Origin: Spirometra erinaceieuropaei | Lineage: Eukaryota; Platyhelminthes; Cestoda; Diphyllobothriidea; Diphyllobothriidae | DNA length: 64,000 nt | Assembly: GCA_902702965.1 (NCBI GenBank) | Contig: CACRXP010000384.1 | Coordinates: forward strand, 14,769-78,768 | Direction of reading: 5' to 3' | In this document: piece by piece, positions 42,432 to 53,689 of the stretch | Numbering within the stretch: position 1 is the stretch's first letter | Layout: every line of letters starts with the position of its first letter | Position numbers and translations under genes: made by a program | Notes under the pieces: model-generated | What the model saw: only the letters and a program-made list of their open reading frames with translations | Told to the model about the DNA's origin: nothing | Database searches by the model: none

Positions 42432-45400
42432 ATGAAACACGTAACGGAATCCTACGTTAACTGGCTACACCGGTTTGCCGACAAAATGCGGCTGACTGGT
42501 CACTGTACAGTGCGAAACCTAATCAGAGAGGCCATGGGCACATTGATCTTTGTGGCTTTTGCAACCGGTGCCGTTGCCCAGACCTATCTTACAGAGGGCG
42601 ACTTCGGTCTAATGCTTGATCTGAGCGTGGGCTATGCAGCTGCCTGGATTCTCGGCAATTGTATCGCCGGTTCGGAGAGCATGACCTTCCTTAACCCCGC
42701 GTTGGGTCTTGCAAACGCCCTTGTCGGACGAATGAACTTCATCAAAATGCTCTTTTACTGGCTGGCAGAGCTAATTGGCGGTTTCCTTGGAGGATTACTC
42801 GTCATATGGATATACTGGGAGAAGATAGGAATTTTTGCTGACAAATTTGACAACGGGGAGCTCCGAATGAAAACCACGGGTAGCGTGTTGGTGGGCTCTG
42901 TTAACGCAGATCTGGTGACCCTCTTTATCGACCAACTTATTGTCGGCACCGTCTGCATAATTGGCATGATGGCGGCAATAGACAAAAATAATTGGAACCT
43001 GTCGCGCTCCCTGATTATTTTCTACGGATCTGTGTTGCAGTTTCTCAAGTACAACGACTTCTCCGTGAACACCTCCGCCAGCAGCAACCCAGCTCTCGAC
43101 TTGGGACCCCGACTGGCACTACTCTGCACCGGTAAGTATCTTTACCTGAAGTGTTTGAAGGCAACCACAATAACGAAGAATCACTCCAAATCCCCACACC
43201 ATGGTTTAAGAGACGGCTGTGGCATTCATATTTTATGCCGCATCTAAAAGCGTAACTTGGTTCACCAAAAGCCCGGGACGGTGAATTGAAAGAAAACAAA
43301 CGGCTTATTCCTGGAAAAACGAACATGTTGTTGACAATACTTGACGGAAAACAGAACGACTATGAACTGAAAACGTTAAAAAACTAGCTTCAAAAATCTA
43401 CTAAAGTAGCCAGGTCAACTAATATCCACTTCCTCTTAATGCGCTTTTGAATAAGGAATGATGAAAGCAGTAAATATATTCAGACTGTGGCTTACTGAGG
43501 GCCCTCCGGAACTTTCATTTTTGTGTTTACAAACCAGGCTTCCTCTTTTAGTAGAAACGAGGACAGGTTATTGAAATTTTTACTTAAAAGACATTCCATA
43601 TGTGGTAAAATGTAGCTAAAAATAAGACGAAAATTCCCACTCCAATCTACGAAAACTATGCTGATCAGGAACTACTTACTCTATGAGAGCTCTATGTATT
43701 GGAATCCAAAATGTGCTTTGTTTCGACTGGAACACAGCATGCATTTAGAGTAGGTGGGCTAATTCATGAAATGTCAGCCGAAATTCCAAAAGGCATTTTT
43801 GTTTCGAAAATATTAATTAGGTAGTGTTGCAAAATTGAACATCTTGCAGAATAATTCTATATCACTCCAGTTACCACAGGCTGCCGGCTTTCGAACGAAC
43901 TTCTTTTTGACTGCATGCAAAAACTGTACTCTCTAAAACGACTGCTTATGTAGCGTGCTTTCTTCTCATTGATTTTCGATGTCCTTAAACACATCATTAT
44001 ATTTCGTGGAAAACATGAATAAAGGTATCAATTGTTTTGCTCATTCGTAGAAAAGTACATCTTTCTTTAATTTTGTACTCGAAGAAAGGATTTGATTCGG
44101 TTTTCAAAAACTTTCCCGATTTCTTAAAAATTTTGAACCCGACCAACCATAACATGGGCATTCAGGGTTTCCTAACTAACAGGCCGTATATCTGCCGTGT
44201 ACGGAGAGCCATACACTTATCTACAGCATCAAGTGAAGACCATATGCGTTTCGTAAAATTAAGCAGTGAATTTGAGCCATATTGTTATCTTTAAAGCCAC
44301 ATTGGGAAATGCAGAGACATGACGTTTTATGAACGGCCCTCTCACTGTATTAAAAAATTTCACAATTTAAAACTTTTCAAAAGCCGAATTATACCTTTCC
44401 TTCCAGTATAAAATTGGAAGAAGACGTCATTTTCTACCGAATAAGCAAAATAGTGAATATTTGTGTGCATAATTTTCATGAAATGTAATTAAATCTTTAA
44501 AAACATTGGAAATCCATGAAAAGAACTCACGCTACTTAAGTAGTCATTTTTCAGAGAGTATCGTCCTTGCATGCGGCCAAAGTGAAGTTCGTTCAAAGCC
44601 GAGATCCTGTGGTAACTGAATTATTATAGAATCATGCTGCATGGTGGCTAGTTTTACAACTGTGCGTAATTAATCTTTTCAAAACGAGAGGGCATTTCGG
44701 AATTTCAGTTGACATTTCATGAGTTAGCCCACCTACTGTACAAACCGGGTTTCCTTGTCTAGTAGAAAAAGTCCCAGGAGATTTGGACATAGCAACTGAG
44801 ACCCCTTAGAGAAATTTCGATCCAGGAGACATTCCGTATTAGGTAGGATATTCCAAAAAGTAAGAAGACAACTCCCACTCCGGTCTATAAAAACTATGCT
44901 AATCAGGAAGCACTTACTCTAGACAGATCTGTTAATTCAAATTCAAAATGTGCTTTATTTCGACTGCAACGGAGTGTCTGCAAGGTTCGGAGGTTCCGGT
45001 CGTTCCATCCACCTCGAACCAACTGACTGACGACGCAAACACTTCGCCGGTATCGTTACCACAAAATTCCGGGCCATCAAGATCAAAATTTTATTACAGC
45101 ATCAATGCGACTTTTTTGTACAACACAGGAAATAGCTGCGCACAGGAAATAAGATTGCTCGTAGCCTGTTATAGCACGCCTTCTAAGTAGTTTAACTGCG
45201 TTGGAATTATCAAAAAAGACCATCCGATTGCCTCGATTGTCAACAAATTAACGGCTCCAAATGTGCTTTAATTTTCAGGTTGGGGAACAAGCGCTTTTTC
45301 ATATGGCAACTACGCATTCGTCGTCTTTCTCTTCACACCCTTCTTGAGTGCCATCCTGGGCACACTACTGTACGAGCTTCTGATTGGCATTCACCTCCCG

Positions 45401-45478
45401 GGAGCTGGTGAAAATTCCAAGAATCGAAGTCAGACGCCAAGGACTGAAAGCCCAAGTACGACTCCTCCTTCGAAGTGA
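42432..45478 (+). CDS. Aquaglyceroporin (MIP family channel), two exons
   Basis: Exon 1 is 42432-43131, exon 2 45279-45478, intron 43132-45278 (GT...AG: 'accg|gtaagt' and 'attttcag|gt'). Joined length is 299 residues, normal for the family. The intron splits a Gly codon. The protein has six predicted membrane spans (about 33-52, 60-80, 102-128, 160-182, 192-206, 242-270) and two NPA half-helices: FLNPALG (NPA 88-90) and SSNPALDLGPRLA (NPA 219-221). The Asp two residues after the second NPA and GPRL mark the glyceroporin branch. The residue right after that NPA is Leu, where nearly all relatives have the Arg of the selectivity filter. The start is the first ATG after the TATA box; the frame is open upstream to 42309. 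The tail is Ser/Thr/Pro-rich. It probably moves glycerol, water or other small solutes across the plasma or tegument membrane. Confidence 0.88.
43748..44738. repeat. Fold-back MITE, complete, in the aquaglyceroporin intron
   Basis: About 991 bp, flanked by TA on both sides (43746-43747 and 44739-44740). The left end GAGTAGGTGGGCTAATTC is the inverse of the right end GAGTTAGCCCACCTACTG. The inverted arms extend over most of the element, so a transcript would fold into a long hairpin. No ORF. The TA flank suggests a Tc1/mariner-type target; the superfamily is not proven. Confidence 0.8.
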
Positions 45479-46289
45479 TTCCTCTCCTGTTCCAGATGCA
45501 AAAACGATTTTTATTTTTTTGTTATAAAGAACAAATTATTTTGCCGTCACGCACGATGCCATTTGTAAAAGCCTTATAACTTGCATAAAAACACATTATA
45601 TGACGGTTACTTCCTGCTCAAGCGGATAAGTCATTTTGCAAGTGGGATCGAATGCTTGAACATTCGTCGAGGACCCTGTGGTTAGACTGTCATTCAGGAT
45701 ACTGTTCAACCATGCCATAGAACAGACAAGTAATTCAGAACATTAGAGATAGTACATTTTCCAAAAAAACGTCTGAACTTGGGAGGGGATCGAGATCAAG
45801 ACCAAAATATAAATTTAGCAGTGTTGCAGAGAGTTCTGAGGAATCGGCTGGACTTCGAAATAACAAGCCACGTGACGAGACAGTAGCATGTGCTGCATAT
45901 GGCAACTCTCACTCCCACTATCATCAGGTTTGCGTCATCGCTTCACGAAGTCACCGGCTTATCACACCCTGGAAGATGGTTGCAGGCAGATGCAAATTAC
46001 CACACGCTTCATCATTTTCCTATGACTGGGTATTCAACGGCGAGGCTGGACATCAACCAGAGCAAAATAAACGGTATCAACTGAGAGCTCCAGGAGGTTT
46101 GCAAAGGATGGAGGGTTTTTCCAGCATGATGTTCTGAAAAAATTGGGTCGCCGCCTCTCTCACTTTTATCATGCACGAATTTTTATTGCTGCAACGCAGG
46201 AAAAAAACCACCGAAGTTGTACTTTGCCTTTGGTAATTGATGTTTTTAACAGATTTAACTAGACTTCTCTAACTCAACTAAGAAAATAT
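45479..46289. other. 3' flank of the aquaglyceroporin; no other gene seen
   Basis: No AATAAA signal is seen close to the stop. An A/T-rich stretch with 'ttataaag' lies near 45520, and AATAAA occurs at about 46065. The frame at 45890-46084 has no recognised domain. Confidence 0.4.
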
Positions 46290-46385
46290 CAGCGACCTCG
46301 ATGGAATTCCAGTCCACGACAGTAGGGGGAAGACTTTAACACTGCAAACGCTCTAGCTACCTTAGTCCTGACCGAGAGCCTTGAG
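46290..46385 (-). repeat. tRNA-derived SINE head (type B)
   Basis: The minus strand has the A-box region 'ggtagctagagcg' (complement of about 46349-46362) and a worn B box. Same layout as 8286-8379. Confidence 0.5.
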
Positions 46386-47064
46386 TTTAATCTATTTTAG
46401 GTCAAATGACAGGTTAAAGTCCGCAAAAAACACCTATTAGGTGAGTGGGCTTGGCAGTCATTGGGTGGATTCAGAATTGATTGGGCAGTAGATCCTGCTT
46501 AAACAGTCAGCATACCGTATAACCATTGAAGGATAGATCATTGGTAGCATTGTGAATGCCTGCTAGGGCTCTAGATTGAATCCAAAGTCAAAAGGGGTGA
46601 GAACGTTCTGGAAACCCTTCGTTGAACGCCCTTCCACCATGCATACAGTTTGTGATCTATCTAATAAAAGGTGTTGAAATTTACGAAAAATTGCCAATCA
46701 CCCGCAGACCAGCACAAACGAATGGACCAAACTTTTGAAATAATAATGAACGACGTTGAGCGAATTGAAGAGATGAAGGAAACATTAAACTCCCTATTGC
46801 CTTGTTGAGAAATGTCATCATTTTGGAAAAAGCGGAAATAGGTGAAAGCGTCAGAAATCGTTGTAACTTGGTAAACTTGGATTTCCGATGTACAGAAAGT
46901 CTGTCTATGTAAAACACCAATGAAACAAGACCTCGCAAGTGAAACAACGTTTGAAAATAGTCCTCTAGTGAAGTTTGCAGCTAGATATCCTTCATGAAAA
47001 TGTGGTATGCCAAGTACGACTGTTAGCCAATGGCTTACAGGGTGAGTACAAATTCCAACACACT
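46386..47064. other. No gene recognised
   Basis: 46400-46520 continues with sequence that travels with the SINE. The minus-strand frame 46681-46947 shows no domain. Confidence 0.4.
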
Positions 47065-47509
47065 AAGGGAAACACGTTTTTGCTTAATGTCGCCGATAGG
47101 GACGTCAGAGGAACAAAGGTTTTCATAAGGTCACATGATGATAGGCTGGTTGTTGACCAACAAATGTAAATTGAACTAACAGGTGCAATCTTAAACGTAC
47201 CATTTTTCTATAATAAGACAGCTTTCCTTTCATCGAATTCCTTTATGGTTATTTCGGTAAGATATGGTTATGTAGCCGCACCTCATGGATACAATACTGT
47301 TGACCTACTCAATTATTTTAAGTTGTTGTGATTACGTTAACATAATGTTGCTGTGCGCTGCTGTGTGTGTTCCGTTGGCTGCCTTGTTTCTTTGTTGCCC
47401 TTTCTACCTTATTTAGCACAATGCCTGCGGTTCTTCTTGACATTCGGCCTGTCGTCTGCATCTAACTGTCGCGCTGGATGTCGCAGATTTGGGGTTTAGG
47501 ACTGTGGCT

Positions 47510-47600
47510 GAGGGTTAGTGTTTAGAGTTAGGGTTAGGGGCTGTGGTTAGAGGTTGGGGTTAGGCTTGAGGGGTAGAGCCAGGGATTAGGGTACCTACTT
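47510..47600 (+). repeat. Degenerate telomere-like repeats, unit 1
   Basis: Clustered TTAGGG and near variants such as GTTAGAGG and GGTTAGGC within unit 1 of the tandem duplication. Interstitial, not a chromosome end. Confidence 0.6.
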
Positions 47601-48384
47601 CTCAACCACTCAACGCACTGCTGCGCATTCCCAATGGCTTTTAATTAGCGTATAATTACTCGACCTCGTCGGCTGTGCATTCCTCGTCCTCACCCGTAAA
47701 ACCCTCTATTACCGCCAGTCCCGCATTACAGGTGGTTGGACTTTGCTTACCTCAGCTGCGTCTACGTAACCACATCTGACCGTTTCTTCAGGTGTTGGGG
47801 CACGACATATTCCCAATCATCCCTGAAATAGCGATGAATACTTCATTATTCTCTGTTTTCAGTCGTTTGACTATAAATGTAGATTCTTGTTTTATCTGTT
47901 TTTTGAAAAGTTCAAAATAAGTTGCTTTTTGAAAGCCTTTACCGAAACGCGTTTTTACTAAGGAAAACACGTTTTTGCTTAATGTCGCCTATAGGGACGT
48001 CAGAGAAACAAACGTTTTCATAAGGTTACCTGTTGATAGGCCGGCTAATGACTAATAAACGTAAATGGAACTGACGGATTCAATCTTTAACGTACCATTT
48101 TGTGTATAATAAGACAGCTTTCCTTCCGTCGAATTTCGTTATGGTTATTTCGGTAAGATTTGGTTATGCAGCCGCATCTAATGGACACCATACTGTTAAC
48201 CTACTTAATTTTTAGGAGCTTGTGTGAGTGCGTTGGCATTGCGTTTTTGAGCGCTGCTTTGTGTGTTCCGTTGGCGGCCTTGTTTCTTCGTTGCCCTTTC
48301 TACCTTTTTGGCACAATGGAGGTGGTCCTTCTTGGCATTTAGCCTGTCATCTGCTTCTAACTGTCGCGCTGGGCGTCTCAGAAT

Positions 48385-48482
48385 AAGGGTTTAGGGCTGT
48401 GGGTTAGGGTTGGTGTTTAGATTTAGGTTTAAGGGTTGGGTTTATATGTTAGGGTTGACGGCTTGAGTCAGGGGTTAGGGCA
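48385..48482 (+). repeat. Degenerate telomere-like repeats, unit 2
   Basis: Second copy of the TTAGGG-like cluster, at the same place in unit 2. Confidence 0.6.
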
Positions 48483-48834
48483 ACTGCATCTCAACCACTC
48501 AAAGTAATGCTGTGCATTCTAAATGGCTTTTCGTTTGCATACAATTACTAGGCCTCGTCGCCAGTGCGTTCCTCGGCTTCAACTGCAAAACTCTCTATCG
48601 CCGCCGACCCCGTATTACAGGTGGCTGGGGTTTGTTTACCTCAGTTGCGGTTACACAACCACATCTGATCGTTACTTCAGGCGCTGGGACACGATATGCT
48701 CCCAGTCGTCCTTGAAATAGCGACGAACACTTCGTGATTCTCAGTTATTTCAGTCGTTTGCCATAAATGTGGATTTTGTTCTATCTGTTTATCAAAACCT
48801 TCAAAATAGGATGCTTCTTGAAAGCCTTTACCGA

Positions 48835-49532
48835 TACAATGAATATTTAAGCATTCTATCTAAAGCAAATGGCTGTGTGGATCATATTTATACTCACCCA
48901 AAGGTGAAACCGCGTCATCGAGAAAAATAAACGTCCAGAACGTAAGCCGTCAATGTACTTAAGATCAGCTGAAAAACGTTCCCTACTAAGTTCCCTTTTT
49001 AAAAACCCTGAAATTGGATATTTTGCTGACGGATTTTTCGTGTACTTTGCCTTTTTCCAAGCTTAAGTTAAAGTATACAGTGCGACTTTTGATCGCATTT
49101 CTCGCTTCTCTGAAAATAAATGGCAATTTTTCAGTTGAAAATGGAAGAATTCAATGTTTTCTTTATATTGGAACTTTTTTCACTATATTTCCTTACTTTT
49201 GGATCCCGTTCTTTGGTTGTAAATGCCCAACAGTGCGGCTATATAAATAAACGAGGCAGAGGACCGGTCGAGCACCGGAAAGTTTGTTTCTTGTTCTAAG
49301 CTTTCGAAGTCGTGCAGGCGTCCATCGTTAGGGATAGTTGCAGCAACAGAACAAGCGACAGTTAGAGGACGAGCTGACCAGTCATTAATCGATGGCTCAG
49401 GCTCCGAGATGTCTGCTCAGGGCTCTGTACGCCGGCATCAGATCGATAAACTAATTGAGTTCTCATCTGAAACCCAGGCTTTAATCAATTCTCGGTCTGT
49501 TTCGAGCGCTCGATCAGCCTTCTTTCCTTTTA
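48835..49532. other. No gene recognised; worn retroelement-like leader near 49220-49330
   Basis: 'ctatataaataaacg' followed by 'ggtcgagcaccgga' resembles 57775-57850 and 3920-3990 loosely. It may be the end of a retroelement. No protein match. Confidence 0.35.
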
Positions 49533-50529
49533 CAGTGCGTGACCTATCTCATGAAATGTTGGCTGAAATTCTGAAATGCGTTTTCGATTAGAAAGGATTA
49601 CTTGGTCGCAATTGTGATACTGATTATCTTAAGGCATACTCTAATATCGTTTTGGGTTTGGCAGGATGTCGGCTTTTAAATGCACTTCTTTGCAATCTCC
49701 TGTGGTAAACGTGCTCGGCAAAAAATGACTACTAAAGTAGCATGCATTTTCCCATTGATTTTCGATGGTCTTGGAAATTGAAATATATTTTATAGAAACC
49801 ATAAAAAAAAAGATGCTTTGCATTAGTCAAAAAAACAGAGAATCACGTCTGCTTTATATTTTATACTTGAGAAAGGAGTATAATTAGGTTTTAAAAAGGT
49901 TCCAGTTATGAGACTTTTTAAGACCGCGATATTTTCACTCACATAGCATCGTACCTGACTGTTTACCACTGCTCCTCTTGAAATGTAAAACATGGTCCAC
50001 ATTCATTGCAAAATTGTATGAACTCTGCATGATATCTCTTTAATGACATAGAAAAATATGGGATTTTCTTTACGGGGAACGCATGCACCTTGTAGAGCGT
50101 AATCACTAAGCGCTAATGCAACGAATGACCAGGCTCCAAATTTTTCGGCAATTAGAAAACTTTTTTAAAACCTAATTATATTCCTTTCTTAAGTATAAAA
50201 TATAAAGCAGACGTGATTCTCAGTTGGTTGACTAAATTAAAGCATATTTTTGTTTATGGTTTCTATAAAATATATTTGAATTTCCAAGACCATCGAAAAT
50301 CAATGGGAAAAATGCATGCTACTTAAGAAGTCATTTGTTTACCAAGCACGCTTTCCACAGGAGATAGAAAAGAAGTGCATTTAAAAGCCGACACCCTGCC
50401 GAGTCCAAAATTTTATAAGATTATGCCACAAGATAATCAATATCACAACCACGACCAAGTAATCCTTCCTAATCGAAAACGCATTTCAGAATTTCAGCCA
50501 ACATTTCATGAGATAGGTCACGCACTGTA
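49533..50529. repeat. Fold-back MITE, complete, subfamily 2
   Basis: 997 bp, flanked by TA (49531-49532 and 50530-50531). Termini are CAGTGCGTGACCTATC and its inverse. Over the outer 76 bp the arms differ at a single site, and similarity continues for about 450 bp per arm. No ORF. The termini differ from the 43748 copy, so there are at least two subfamilies. Confidence 0.85.
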
Positions 50530-50599
50530 CATACACATGTGACTCAAACTTTCGCTCTCATTCGTAGTTGTATATATACTGTAATATGGCGAAAACTTG

Positions 50600-50975
50600 A
50601 AGATGAAAAAAGTGGACTCACCGAAACAGGTTTGTTTAGGTGCTGACATTTCAATGAGTTTGGTTGGCACCCCATTTTCAAAACGCAAAATGCATTGAAT
50701 TGACCAGAAATTTCAAGTGGCTTGTCACGTTGGTCCACCTCATGCTGATAGATTTTTCTTTTCACTCGCTGCCTCGGCCTCTCGGGGGATAGTTGGTGGG
50801 CGTTTTATCTGTGTGCTTTGTGAATCACCGCTTCTTCGGGTAGGGGAAATGAATGAACCATTGTCGAGTGGTCGATCTGGTGGTTCTCTTCTTCCTCACC
50901 GGGTAAACTCGCCGTCGGGCTATCTCCGGACGGCCTTCTTAAGTCCGGTGCGATTACTGGATCCTGAGCCGACTC
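50600..50975 (-). repeat. PLE-3 3' region, inverted copy
   Basis: The minus strand matches 51165-51515 plus: 'ctatcagcatgagg', 'cacttgaaatttctggtc', 'caaacctgtttcggtgag'. It faces the PLE-3 endonuclease fragment, forming an inverted pair around it. Confidence 0.7.
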
Positions 50976-50979
50976 TCAG

Positions 50980-51249
50980 TTAGCAACGCACGTTGGAGAA
51001 ATTTGGCATGATTTCGATCTCCAGAGTGCCGCCATCTTAGGCGGAGGCAGCAGAAAAGCAGAACGGTTAACATTCGGGGCGTGGTTCTCCAAGGCCAACT
51101 CCATCAACAGGCATCTGGACCCTTCAGCAGCCTGCAAAGTCCTACGTCATCACGTCTGTGGAGCTCAGGACCAAGTAACCACACTGGACTTGATAAGGCC
51201 ATACATAGACAGCCCGACGACGAGTCTGCTTGGTGAGGAAGAAGAATAA
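50980..51249 (+). pseudogene. PLE-3 GIY-YIG endonuclease, C-terminal fragment
   Basis: The open frame reads ATHVGEIWHDFDLQSAAILG, then GGSRKAERLTFGAWFSKANS, INRHLDPSAACKVLRHHV, ending with an acidic EEEE and TAA at 51247-51249. This is the last third of a PLE nuclease: the conserved His, the 'aeil..g' strand, and the region of the metal-binding Glu, where this copy has Gly in FGAWF in place of the ELLESW Glu. Sequence differs from PLE-1 and PLE-2, so it is a third family. The N-terminal parts are missing. Confidence 0.7.
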
Positions 51250-51515
51250 CCACCAAACCGACCATCCCCAAAAGGTTCAATCACCTCCTCCCCGACGAAG
51301 CGGTGACTCAAAAAACACATAGATAAAACGCTCACTAAACAGGCAGCGAGAGAAGCGAAAAATCTATCAGCATGAGGTCGCCCAACGCGACATGCCACTT
51401 GAAATTTCTGGTCGACTCAATGCATTTTACGTTTTGACAATGGGGAACCGACCAAGCTCTTTAAAACGTCAGTACCCAAATAAACCTGTTCCGGTGAGTT
51501 CAGTTTTTTTCTTCA
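51165..51515 (+). repeat. PLE-3 3' region with hammerhead-like box
   Basis: Direct copy facing 50600-50975. It carries 'gacaatgggg', then AAAACGTC (51473-51480) and 'aaataaacctgttccggtga', a string also close to the PLE-2 end ('aaataaacccctcccggtga'). This supports it being the PLE-3 terminus. Confidence 0.65.
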
Positions 51516-52302
51516 AATCATCAGCCCTAATCACTTAACTTTGTCAAAATGCGAAAACTGCTAAATTGCGTGTTAGCGGAAACGAAAACGTAAAAAAATA
51601 ATAGCTTACCGTGTGCATAGAAGTTAACATAGCCACTCTGCGAAGAACATTTTTGCGGTAAATTTCTAAGTATTTCATAAGGGCAGGAGAACGGGATGAA
51701 GTTTAAACAAAGGAGTGCCAGCAGGCGTTTCTACTGAGTTTTAGGGCATCAAACCGCACAGATTTGCTAATATGAATTTTTGAAATTGATAAAGCGCCTG
51801 GTTTTCTAAAAAATGACCTACCCACTAAACACCACGCCTTACCTGCTCTGCGTGCTAAAAAAATCAATTTTCGCTTGCGACAAGTTCCGGCAAGTAAACG
51901 TATGAGTTTACATTGCCTTCTTCTCATGAAAAAGCAAGCGCGGATGCGCAACCTCAATCTAGGCTATCTTTAGCGTGGGAGAAACACTCGTCCCGCTTTG
52001 TGTTTTGAGGATCAATGTCCTGCTTCGTCAATCGCTGCAGAGAAGCTATTAGTAGTCGTATATACATACCTGTCTATCATCCCCTAAAGAAGATGGACAA
52101 AAAGGCGATTTCATGAAGCAAATTATGCTCATATTCAAGTTTCTGAAATTTTCTCGTCTGCACCATCAAAATAGTTCGTTGACCCTTCTTTCTCACCCTC
52201 ATTTGTTCAGCCTTGGCACCTGCCCAGTATTATAACCGTGCCCAACGCATGTAATTTGGCCTGATCTGTGATTTCGACCACTGGCGAACTTGTGTCCCGC
52301 TC
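51516..52302. other. Low-copy repeat; no gene recognised
   Basis: 51735-51840 resembles 57990-58080 ('cgcctggttttct.aaaa.tgacct'). No domain in any frame. Confidence 0.4.
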
Positions 52303-52400
52303 GGCGGCCTCGATTGGATTGGAACCCACGACGGCAAGGGAGGGGGGCTTGTGTACAGACAACGCTCTAGCAACCTGACCTACGAGAACTCACCGGAAGA
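52303..52400 (-). repeat. tRNA-derived SINE head (type B)
   Basis: The minus strand has 'gtaggtcaggttgctagagcg' as A-box region and GGGTTCCAATCC as B box. Same layout as 8286-8379. Confidence 0.55.
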
Positions 52401-53454
52401 TGCGAGTTTAATCACGTTTTGGTCAAGTTATCCGCTCAGTGAGTTCGCTGCCCAAGCAGGATTTCCTAACTAATCCCGTTGGAGTCTCGTAACTCAGGTG
52501 GAAAGAGTGTTGGGCGGCGGTATAGAGAAGGACCCCACTTGACTGCCAGTAAACTGCGGATCGTGCCATATGGGGTTTTATCTTGGCATACATTTGCAGG
52601 CTGCTGCAGAAATTACATTACCAAAAACGATTACTGCCCAGGATCTCGCATCTTAACTCAAAATCCGTTATTTTGTGAAATTTACTTTTTGTTTATCGTT
52701 TATTTACTACTCTCATTACCGTTGTCGCATAACAGTGTAGGACAAGACTTTCGGCATAAATCCAGGCAATTTCTATGTTTTCTTTCATTTTGTCAGCTTA
52801 CTTTCTAACGTGCTGCCCCACCCATAAAACTCCCTTTACCAAAAATCACGTATGGCACGATCCACAGTCTATTGACAGTTAAGCGGGGCCCTTCTCAGTA
52901 GCGTTGTATGTACTCAAGCATTCCTCTTCCTATCGTGGGTTCGAAGTTCACCGACATTACCACGTTTTTCACATGTTGGTCAAAAAGTGGTCATTGTCGA
53001 TAATGCGTGGGTTTTTTCTGCCTCGCGGGTACGTCGGTGAGACAGTATGCCACGCCGGCCACGCGACATCCGGTTGAAGCCTCATTGTTTCTGCGTGTGC
53101 GTCGGCTATTGGCTTCGAATGACTTTTTTCGCCCGTCCTATTCGCCCTGCCCAAACTGATCTGAGTCTTTTTCCTAGCGCCCGGTATGAAGGTCTATGAC
53201 TAGGTCAAATGCGCTGGTCGAGAACCAACTTTCGAACACCAGTCTGGCTGTCTTTTCATTGGCCCGGCCGATCGCATTTCGTTTCTATAAGGTAAAACGG
53301 TGGGACTGACTTATGTGACCCCCCAAAAAGGCTATGGGAGTTGGCACGTCCCCTATAAGTAATAAATGTGGACCATCTCATAATTCCGGAAAGGGCGGAT
53401 TATTCCCCTTTCTTATCCCCAATGATAAGCCTAGTACAAAACCAAACCGTCGCC
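52401..53454. other. No gene recognised
   Basis: 52400-52480 shares blocks with 8395-8490 (SINE-linked). The frame 52479-52808 has a hydrophobic C-terminal stretch but no recognisable family. Confidence 0.4.
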
Positions 53455-53615
53455 ATGATCTTGATCCTAACCCTATCCTAAACATTAACTCGGCGGGTAA
53501 CACTAGCCTCCACTTAACCCTAAAATTGATCCTGACTTACCCTACCCTTAATTTTTAATCCAGCCTTAAACCTAATCCCTAGCACAATCCTAACCCTAGC
53601 CTCAAACCTCAAACC
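53455..53615 (-). repeat. Degenerate telomere-like repeats, opposite orientation
   Basis: Many CCTAAC, CCCTAA and CTAACC variants, that is, TTAGGG-like on the minus strand. Interstitial. Confidence 0.6.
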
Positions 53616-53689
53616 TCGAAGCCACCCGCATCGCAGGAGGTACCTGTTCTGTTTAGGGGACTTCATAAGTTAGTCCTACGGGCCAAACT

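Larger units (their letters stand above)
47065..48834 (+). repeat. Tandem duplication, two units of about 895 bp
   Basis: Unit 1 is about 47065-47959 and unit 2 about 47960-48834. Landmarks repeat in order: 'cacgtttttgcttaatgtcg', 'taataagacagctttcc', 'tgtgttccgttgg', a TTAGGG-like stretch, 'ggtcccg..ttacaggtgg', and 'gaaagcctttaccg'. The copies differ by many substitutions, so the duplication is old. No conserved frame. Confidence 0.8.
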
